From the NCBI GenBank assembly GCA_003160265.1, contig PLQY01000103.1, positions 10,817-22,165 on the forward strand: DNA of 11,349 nt, read 5' to 3'. This document shows positions 6,971 through 11,349 of this stretch, piece by piece (position 1 is the first letter of the stretch; every line of letters starts with the position of its first letter). A program made the translations under genes and the position numbers. Below the pieces are notes generated by a model. The model worked only from the letters and a program-made list of their open reading frames with translations. It had not been told where the DNA came from and did not search any database. This stretch comes from Peptococcaceae bacterium (GTDB lineage Bacteria > Bacillota > DSM-12270 > Thermacetogeniales > Thermacetogeniaceae).

Positions 6971-7351
6971 TTAGGCGCTTCCGGAACTGAGATCCGGCCT
7001 CAAACCGGCAGCTTCTCCCAGGTAAACGTGCCTCACCTCGGACTGGCTCCTTTTCGTGTAGGCATGCATCAGGACCCGGATGCATTTTTCCATGGCCCCG
7101 GACACGGGGATCTCCGTCGTGCACATCAGGGGCGCCATGCTCCACCCCAGCCGGCGCGCCGCTTCAGCCGGAAAGACAGCGTCGAGATCGGCAGTCACGG
7201 AGAAGATGATGCTGACAATGTCTTCACTGCCGATCTCATTCTCTCCGGCTATCAGGGTCAGTAGTTGTTCCGTGGCCGTTATGATCGCCGTCCGGCTGTT
7301 TTCTGCCACGGTGACAGCGCCGCGTATTCCCCGTACCCTTGCCTCGTCCAC
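6971..7351 (-). CDS. aroH: Chorismate mutase, AroH type
   Basis: The enzyme rearranges chorismate to prephenate, the branch point to phenylalanine and tyrosine. At 126 residues it matches the monofunctional AroH fold of Bacillus subtilis (about 127). By alignment from memory the active-site set is intact: R10 in RGIRGAVTV, E80 in CTTEIPVSG, R92 in KCIRV, Y110 in RHVYL and R118 in GLRPDL, corresponding to Bacillus Arg7, Glu78, Arg90, Tyr108 and Arg116. The GTG at 7351 has GAGGGGG seven bases upstream; no in-frame ATG fits better. It begins 12 bases after the HutP-family stop, so the two are probably one transcript. It supplies the mutase step missing from TyrA in this window. No terminator is visible after it. 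Confidence 0.95.
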   Translation of the reverse strand: MDEARVRGIRGAVTVAENSRTAIITATEQLLTLIAGENEIGSEDIVSIIFSVTADLDAVFPAEAARRLGWSMAPLMCTTEIPVSGAMEKCIRVLMHAYTKRSQSEVRHVYLGEAAGLRPDLSSGSA

Positions 7352-7363
7352 ATCATCGCCCCC

Positions 7364-7789
7364 TCAGGAAACGGCCCGGTGGCCCAACCCGATGGCCACA
7401 TCATCCAGGTGCAGCAGGCCGAAGCCGAAGTATACGGCGACACTGATGTGATCCTTATAGCGGGCGATGCCGATTTTACCACCCACACTGAAACCGACCG
7501 CCTTCATTCCAATCTGGCTCAGGGCTTCCCTGGTCGCTCCGGCAATCGCTCCCTCTTCGCTGTGCGTTTCCCGGATCACACCCTCCCGCTTGGCAGCCAC
7601 GATCGCCCTCTCGATAAACTTCTTCAGGGAGACCACGTACTCACCGCCGCAGTCGACTGCGGCGGTCTTGATGCCAAGCTCACGGAATTCCAGCTTTTTT
7701 TTGCTCTCCTCTTCCCTGGTTTCCGTGATCGCCATCCTCACGGCTGAAGCTGCAACCTGCCGGCTTCCATAGTCTGCCAGAACAATCAC
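7364..7789 (-). CDS. HutP-family putative RNA-binding antiterminator
   Basis: A 141-residue protein with the HutP fold signature: VAASAVRMAITETREE, VDCGGEYVVSLKKFIERA, AAKREGVI, GATREAL, VGGKIGIARY and FGFGLLHLDDVAIGLGH. Bacillus HutP is a hexameric, histidine- and Mg2+-dependent RNA-binding protein that disrupts a terminator upstream of hut genes by binding spaced NAG triplets. No hut gene is present here. The Bacillus metal-contacting His73 and His77 align with glycines in this protein (G80 and G84), though H76, H127 and H137 are close by, so the ligand may differ. The gene sits directly upstream of aroH. The GTG at 7789 lies inside a GAGGTGAT sequence that is itself an excellent ribosome binding site; a CTG at 7780 would be ideally spaced from it. 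The family call is firm, the target is unknown. Confidence 0.85.
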   Translation of the reverse strand: MIVLADYGSRQVAASAVRMAITETREEESKKKLEFRELGIKTAAVDCGGEYVVSLKKFIERAIVAAKREGVIRETHSEEGAIAGATREALSQIGMKAVGFSVGGKIGIARYKDHISVAVYFGFGLLHLDDVAIGLGHRAVS

Positions 7790-7826
7790 CTCAAAACCCT
7801 GCCTACTTTAGCACTGCTCTTCACCG

Positions 7827-8282
7827 TTACCTGGTGGCAAGCCGCCTCTCCAGGAACAACTGGTAATTCCTCATCTCTTCGCTGATCCGGTAGATGATCC
7901 GCTCGACGTCATGCTTGTCCAGAACGATCTCACTTGGAGCGATCACCTCGATCTTCCGGAACTCCTCTCTGAGCAGTAAGGGAATCAGGTCTTCGATAGA
8001 ATCCGAATCCAAGACAATCTCGATCGGCGCATAAGCCACGTCCCTGTTCGTTATCTCGTCCCTGACCGTATAGATCTCGCTGTCGGTATTGATCTCTTCA
8101 ATGCGCACCCCCTGAATGGGCAGGTTGCGCAGCACGATGGCCTTCCGCTCTCTGATCTCTTCGGCCACCTGCTCCCCCTCTTTGCCCCGCGCAAAGACCC
8201 GCCCCTGTTTTCCCTCGCCCCGATAATCGAAGCGCGCCCGCACCCTCATCATCTTTTCACTTTTCCCTATTTCTCCGATCAT
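7827..8282 (-). CDS. Conserved-looking hypothetical protein, family not recognised
   Basis: About 151 residues, strongly charged, with no signal peptide, membrane segment or cysteine cluster. The N-terminal part is basic (MMRVRARFDYRGEGKQGR) and is followed by a likely helix EGEQVAEEIRERK, a hydrophobic-alternating beta-like segment, then two parallel stretches: APIEIVLDSDSIEDLIPLLL and APSEIVLDKHDVERIIYRI. These share A-P-x-E-I-V-L-D, suggesting an internal duplication. Start choice is uncertain. ATG 8282 has GGGGGTGG six bases upstream; a GTG at 8321 and an ATG at 8252 are alternatives. It ends 37 bases before the HutP-family gene and is probably in the same transcript, so a role in regulation is possible but is only guilt by association. 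Confidence 0.6.
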   Translation of the reverse strand: MIGEIGKSEKMMRVRARFDYRGEGKQGRVFARGKEGEQVAEEIRERKAIVLRNLPIQGVRIEEINTDSEIYTVRDEITNRDVAYAPIEIVLDSDSIEDLIPLLLREEFRKIEVIAPSEIVLDKHDVERIIYRISEEMRNYQLFLERRLATR

Positions 8283-8331
8283 CTCAAGCCACCCCCAGGA
8301 TTTACTAACTGTTTCTTCCACAGATGACTAC

Positions 8332-8477
8332 CCGCTCTAATGCCACCGCTTCAGAAGCGGTGGGATAAGAGCGGCTACATCACTGTATTAACTGGCTCCT
8401 CCGCATCCAGGCCTACGGCCTGGCCTGAAGAATGCGGAGTGCATAAACTTCGGTGGGGGAAAACACCACCCCCGAAG
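8332..8477 (-). mobile_element. Three-hairpin element, likely solitary IS200/IS605-type end
   Basis: The gene-free gap between the adenosyltransferase and the hypothetical gene holds three strong hairpins. The first pairs CTTC-GGTGG (8448-8456) with CCACC (8466-8470) and GAAG (8474-8477). The second pairs CTCCGCAT (8399-8406) with ATGCGGAG (8432-8439), enclosing CCAGGCC-TAC-GGCCTGG (8407-8423). The third pairs CCGCTCT (8332-8338) with AGAGCGG (8368-8374), enclosing CCACCGCT with AGCGGTGG (8343-8363). Read on the minus strand the series ends in GGGTAGTCATC. This layout resembles the 3' end of TnpB-bearing IS200/IS605 elements, where the guide (omega) RNA is made. No transposase or TnpB frame is present, so it would be a remnant or a non-autonomous copy. 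The identification is from recalled pattern. The rest of the gap (8478-8546) shows nothing clear. Confidence 0.45.
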
Positions 8478-8546
8478 CCAAGGCCCAGTTGGACATTTAT
8501 ATTTCTGCTATTTTCGCCGCAAGCTGGCATAATTCCTTTCGACTTC

Positions 8547-9143
8547 CTAATATTCGATCCCGCGGCGACTTTTAATTCCCTGTTGGTAGGGATGCTTGAC
8601 AATCTTCATCTCGGTCACCAGGTCGGCGGCGGCGATAATCTCCGGTGGAGCATTGCGCCCGGTCAGGATTACCTCCACATGTTCTGGTTTCCCAGCAAGC
8701 AGCGTCAGCGCATCTGCAACGGGAAGGAGTCCGAAATGAAAGGCATGGATGATCTCATCCAGGACCACGATATCGTAATCACCTGAGCGGACAGCCTCTT
8801 CAGAGGCTTTAAAGGCCAGGCGGGCAAGGTTCCTGTTTTCCTCGGTATCCTTCCCCTTTTGCGTAAAGCACCGGCCGCAACCCTTGCAATCCATCTCCCC
8901 CTGCCTGATCAGAGCGCTGTAAGGGCAAGTGATCCCATACTGGCGGATGGTGAAGTTTGGATACAGCCTCTGGGCGGCAAACAGCTCCCCACTGTAAGCC
9001 CCGCCCTTCAGGAACTGGATCATGCAGGCGAAGAAACCATGTCCGACAGCTCGCAAGACCAACCCCAGAGCTGCAGTCGTCTTGCCTTTGCTGTCGCCCG
9101 TATACACCTGGACGAGTCCTTTTTCCAACCGGGGCCTACCCAT
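8547..9143 (-). CDS. cobO: Cob(I)yrinic acid a,c-diamide adenosyltransferase (CobO/BtuR family)
   Basis: The enzyme transfers the 5'-deoxyadenosyl group of ATP to the cobalt of reduced corrinoids, giving adenosylcobamide. The 198-residue protein has the family P-loop GDSKGKTTA (16-24), a Walker B-like stretch YDIVVLDEIIHAF and the C-terminal VKHPYQQGIKSRRGIEY motif found at the end of BtuR proteins. Unusually, the middle contains C73 and a C86-x2-C89-x2-C92 cluster (CKGCGRCF), absent from E. coli BtuR; it may bind a metal or an iron-sulfur cluster. The ATG at 9143 has GGGAG about eight bases upstream. No other cobalamin gene or cobalamin riboswitch motif is visible nearby, so it looks like a stand-alone salvage or cofactor-activation gene. 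The adenosyltransferase family assignment is firm; cobA or btuR are equivalent names. Confidence 0.93.
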   Translation of the reverse strand: MGRPRLEKGLVQVYTGDSKGKTTAALGLVLRAVGHGFFACMIQFLKGGAYSGELFAAQRLYPNFTIRQYGITCPYSALIRQGEMDCKGCGRCFTQKGKDTEENRNLARLAFKASEEAVRSGDYDIVVLDEIIHAFHFGLLPVADALTLLAGKPEHVEVILTGRNAPPEIIAAADLVTEMKIVKHPYQQGIKSRRGIEY

Positions 9144-9239
9144 CGCTCGCTCTCCCTGTCACCTGTTTTCTGATACTATTCTTCCACTTATTTTGCGTTT
9201 TGTCTCTCTCTTTTTGCCATACTGTATCCCAAGATGACT

Positions 9240-9974
9240 CTACGGCTTCCCCAAAGCGAGCTCCTTCAAGGTTCGCACCTCGCTGGGGGTGAGCCGGCGA
9301 TACTGGCCGGGTCGCAACCCCTCCAGCGTCAGAAACGCCAGGTTGGTGCGCTGGAGTTCGATCACCGGATGCCCTACCGCCTCACACATCTTGCGCACCT
9401 GCCGCTTTTTGCCCTCCCGCAGGCCGATCTCCAGCAGCGTTGCGCCGGCCGGTTCCTTTAAAACCCTCAGTATCTTCACTCTTGCCGGGGCGGTCTTGCC
9501 CTCCGGCAGCAGCACTCCCTGCTGCAGCCTCGCTATCTCCTCAGCGTCAGGCACCCCTATCACCTGCGCCTGGTAGGTTTTCCAGATGTCATGCTTGGGA
9601 TGGGTCAGCAAGAAGGCCAGTTCTCCATCATTGGTCAGGATCAGCAAACCGCTGGTCTGCAGGTCCAGCCGGCCGACCGGATAAAGACGCACCCCCGGCA
9701 AGGGTACCAGGTCGGTGACCTTCGACCTTCCCTGGGGGTCCCTGGCTGTGGATACATATCCTTTTGGCTTGTATACCAGAAAATAATAGAACTTGCCGGT
9801 AGTCGACACCCTTTTGCCATCCACGCAGACATCCTGACACTCCGGGTCAACCAACATCCCAATGCCGGCGGGCTCTCCACCCACCCGGACCCGGCCGTCC
9901 CGGATCAACTCCTCACAGGCGCGGCGCGAGCCGACACCCGCCCTTGCCAACACCTTATGCAATCTTTCCGGCAC
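9240..9974 (-). CDS. rluB: 23S rRNA pseudouridine synthase, RluB/RsuA family
   Basis: The enzyme isomerises a specific uridine to pseudouridine in ribosomal RNA, most likely 23S position 2605 for the RluB type. The protein has 244 residues. An S4 RNA-binding domain covers about residues 2-60 (RLHKVLARAGVGSRRACEEL). The catalytic domain starts at YKPKGYVST, and the catalytic aspartate is D104 in VGRLDLQTSGLL. EGKKRQVRKMCEAVGHPV and LTPSEVRTLKEL are further RsuA/RluB signatures. The GTG at 9974 is chosen because GGGGAGG lies eight bases upstream; a TTG one codon earlier is possible, and the open frame extends to 10004. It follows spmAB, as is common in clostridia, but has its own -10 box. RsuA or RluE specificity cannot be excluded from sequence alone. 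Confidence 0.92.
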   Translation of the reverse strand: MPERLHKVLARAGVGSRRACEELIRDGRVRVGGEPAGIGMLVDPECQDVCVDGKRVSTTGKFYYFLVYKPKGYVSTARDPQGRSKVTDLVPLPGVRLYPVGRLDLQTSGLLILTNDGELAFLLTHPKHDIWKTYQAQVIGVPDAEEIARLQQGVLLPEGKTAPARVKILRVLKEPAGATLLEIGLREGKKRQVRKMCEAVGHPVIELQRTNLAFLTLEGLRPGQYRRLTPSEVRTLKELALGKP

Positions 9975-9990
9975 CAATGCGGCCTCCCCT

Positions 9991-10018
9991 GTGTGTATAC
10001 ACACTTTCCCTGATTATA
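9991..10018 (-). promoter_or_regulatory. rluB promoter (-10) with an overlapping perfect palindrome
   Basis: On the minus strand a consensus TATAAT (10018-10013) is followed by the perfect 14-bp palindrome GTGTGTATACACAC (10004-9991), then the rluB ribosome binding site. No good -35 box lies 16-18 bases upstream. A start near 10006 would place the palindrome at roughly +2 to +15, a typical repressor operator position. A further GTGTGTA half-copy lies at 10047-10041. The binding protein is unknown. Confidence 0.5.
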
Positions 10019-10084
10019 CAGTCTCTTGATGCATGCTGGCTACACACGCCTGACTTCAGTCTCACACAAGGCCCGGGCAGAAAT

Positions 10085-10106
10085 AAAAGCCCGTCAACGG
10101 GCTTTT
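10085..10106 (-). terminator. Rho-independent terminator after spmB
   Basis: AAAAGCCCG (10085-10093) and CGGGCTTTT (10098-10106) form a perfect 9-bp stem with a 4-base loop. On the minus strand the stem's own T run continues into TTTTATTT. It lies 44 bases past the spmB stop and closes the spmAB unit ahead of the rluB promoter region. The A and T arms make it potentially active in both directions, but no plus-strand gene is present. Confidence 0.9.
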
Positions 10107-10150
10107 AGCTAGTTTAGAAATTGGCCTTTCCTTTTCAATGAAGAATAGCC

Positions 10151-10687
10151 CTACCTGAACAGGTGGTTGCAGATCCAGACGGAGGCGCACAGGCCGGACA
10201 AGTCTGCCAGCAGGCCCAGGATGACGGCGTGCCGGAAGCGCCTGACCCCGACCGAACCGAAATAGACCGTCAGCACGAAGAAGGTGGTGTCGGTAGAACC
10301 CTGCATCACAGAGGCCAATCTGCCCACAAAAGAGTCCGGTCCGTAGGTCTTGATCAGTTCGGTGGCAAGGCCGAGGGCGCTGCTTCCGGAGAGCGGGCGC
10401 ATGATCGCCAGCGGCAGCACCTCTGCCGGCACCCCGAAGAGCTTTAAAACGGGAGCGCAGGCGTGGGCGAGAAGTTCCATGGCGCCCGAGACCCGAAAGA
10501 CTTTGATCGCCACAAACATGGCCACCAGGTAGGGTATGATCCGGATGGCGGTCATAAAGCCCTCGGCGCCCCCCTGGATAAAAGCCTCGTACACCGGCAC
10601 CCGGCGCAACCACCCCAGCAGCAGAAACAGACAGATCATGGCCGGGATCGCCCAGCGCGAGACTGCTCCCAGGACCAGGGCTAGCAC
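10151..10687 (-). CDS. spmB: Spore maturation protein B
   Basis: SpmB acts with SpmA in spore core dehydration and heat resistance in Bacillus; its biochemical role is unsettled. The protein has 178 residues, the usual length for the family. It is largely hydrophobic with several predicted membrane segments and carries the shared nucleoside-transporter-like gate fold. Conserved stretches include AFIQGGAEGFMTAIRIIPYL, MRPLSGSSALG, GPDSFVGRLASVMQGSTDTT and FFVLTVYFGSVGVRRFRHA. The GTG at 10687 is chosen because AGGAAG lies about eight bases upstream and because it overlaps the spmA stop, the normal arrangement of this pair. A longer open frame to 10891 is a shadow of spmA. It is followed by a strong terminator. 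Confidence 0.93.
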   Translation of the reverse strand: MLALVLGAVSRWAIPAMICLFLLLGWLRRVPVYEAFIQGGAEGFMTAIRIIPYLVAMFVAIKVFRVSGAMELLAHACAPVLKLFGVPAEVLPLAIMRPLSGSSALGLATELIKTYGPDSFVGRLASVMQGSTDTTFFVLTVYFGSVGVRRFRHAVILGLLADLSGLCASVWICNHLFR

Positions 10688-11286
10688 CGGGGCGGCTTCC
10701 TGCGCCTGCCCTGCAGATAGGTGCGCCAGATAATGTCCGCCACCATTACAAAAACCATGGAGAAACCGGTGGCAAAAATAGTCGGGGCGACGACCTCGGT
10801 GGCGTTGGCAGACCCCGTCGCCACCCGGACAGCGATGATGGTAGCCGGGATCAGGACGATGCAGGAGGTGTTTAAGGCCAAAAAAGTGCACATGGCGTTC
10901 GAGGCGGTGTCAGGACTGAGATTGAGCTTTTGCAGCTCCTGCATGGCCTTCAGCCCGAAAGGGGTGGCCGCATTGCCCAGGCCGAGGATATTGGCGCAGA
11001 TATTCATGATGATGGAGCCCATGGCCGGATGTTGAGGAGGAATGTCCGGGAACAGGAGCACAGTCAGAGGGCGGACCAGGCGGGCCAACAGCCTGATCAG
11101 TCCAGCCTGCCGGGCCACTTCCAACATCCCCATCCACAGCGTCATCAGACCGATCAGTTCCAGGCAAACCCTGACCCCATCGTTGGCGGCGCTAAAAATA
11201 GTCTCCGTCACCAGATCGATCCTGCCATTGCAGGCAGCAACCGCAATCCCGCCCAAAATTAAGAAAAGCCAAACCAGGTTGAGCAC
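10681..11286 (-). CDS. spmA: Spore maturation protein A
   Basis: SpmA is a membrane protein needed with SpmB for full spore core dehydration. The 201-residue chain (Bacillus subtilis SpmA about 196) starts with a membrane segment, LNLVWLFLILGGIAVAACNG. The conserved AANDGVRVCLELIGLMTLWMG, PAMGSIIMNICANILGLGNA and ATPFGLKAMQELQKLN regions follow, all typical of SpmA. A basic tail (GRRRKPPRC) ends the protein. The GTG at 11286 is preceded by GGAGG nine bases upstream; the frame is open to the window edge, but the family start matches this position. The end overlaps the spmB start by seven bases. A TGA in another frame at 11342-11340 could be the end of an upstream gene, but too little is visible to name it. 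Confidence 0.93.
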   Translation of the reverse strand: MLNLVWLFLILGGIAVAACNGRIDLVTETIFSAANDGVRVCLELIGLMTLWMGMLEVARQAGLIRLLARLVRPLTVLLFPDIPPQHPAMGSIIMNICANILGLGNAATPFGLKAMQELQKLNLSPDTASNAMCTFLALNTSCIVLIPATIIAVRVATGSANATEVVAPTIFATGFSMVFVMVADIIWRTYLQGRRRKPPRC

Positions 11287-11349
11287 GTCTCCAATCCTCC
11301 ATCCTTCGGGTGCCGCGCCCACCTGTGCGCCGCATTCTTTCAGGCCGGG

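Noticed and set aside
8322..8546. Cobalamin riboswitch near cobO
   Set aside because: The structured region lies downstream of cobO in its transcription direction and lacks the conserved B12-box sequence.
8375..8602. 75-codon minus-strand frame through the three-hairpin element
   Set aside because: It overlaps the end of cobO and runs through palindromic DNA. No ribosome binding site or protein-like pattern supports it.
9144..9239. Tiny frame (MAKRERQNAK) between rluB and cobO
   Set aside because: Ten codons with no good ribosome binding site; likely chance in an A-rich spacer.
10062..10613. 183-codon minus-strand frame overlapping spmB
   Set aside because: Another frame of spmB, running over the terminator at 10085-10106. 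spmB in the adjacent frame has clear family motifs.
1..11349. CRISPR array, tRNA or rRNA genes
   Set aside because: No regularly spaced repeats, no cloverleaf-like sequences with CCA ends, and no rRNA segments were seen on either strand.

Overview
The window reads as a moderately GC-rich chromosomal segment of an anaerobic, spore-forming Firmicute, most likely a Peptococcaceae/Desulfotomaculales-type clostridium. The reasons are sporulation genes spmA/spmB, an anaerobic GlpABC-type glycerol-3-phosphate dehydrogenase, a clostridial 2[4Fe-4S] ferredoxin, a HutP-family protein next to an AroH-type chorismate mutase, and strong GGAGG-type ribosome binding sites with frequent GTG starts. This placement is inferred from gene content and style, not from a database match. 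Every gene I can support lies on the minus strand, so transcription runs from high to low coordinates.

In transcription order: (1) 11286-10151, spmA-spmB, overlapping by a few bases and closed by a clear rho-independent terminator at 10085-10106. (2) 9974-9240, a 23S rRNA pseudouridine synthase of the RluB type, with a consensus -10 box and a perfect 14-bp palindrome just upstream. (3) 9143-8547, a corrinoid adenosyltransferase (CobO/BtuR type) carrying an unusual four-cysteine cluster. (4) 8477-8332, a gene-free stretch with three strong hairpins that looks like the end of an IS200/IS605-type (TnpB) element without its transposase. (5) 8282-6971, an unrecognised conserved-looking protein, a HutP-family RNA-binding protein and AroH chorismate mutase, closely spaced and probably co-transcribed. 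(6) 6890-6708, a small ferredoxin with its own near-consensus promoter and a strong terminator. (7) 6523-2406, glpA-glpB-glpC, an overlapping operon for membrane-associated anaerobic glycerol-3-phosphate oxidation. (8) 2369-30, a leader with promoter and candidate attenuator, then aroF (DAHP synthase with N-terminal regulatory domain) and tyrA (prephenate dehydrogenase with C-terminal ACT domain).

Three of the genes form parts of one pathway. AroF commits carbon to the shikimate pathway, AroH makes prephenate from chorismate, and TyrA takes prephenate toward tyrosine. Neither AroF nor TyrA has a fused chorismate mutase domain, so AroH supplies that step. The glp operon and the ferredoxin separate aroH from aroF-tyrA and look like a module placed inside an aromatic-amino-acid neighbourhood.

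The most interesting unexplained signals are regulatory. The aroF leader carries a promoter, a terminator hairpin and a mutually exclusive alternative pairing, with a run of NAG triplets over the alternative arm. The HutP-family gene 13 bases upstream of aroH has lost the histidines that Bacillus HutP is known to use. A testable inference is that this HutP relative is an antiterminator for aromatic amino acid genes rather than for histidine use.
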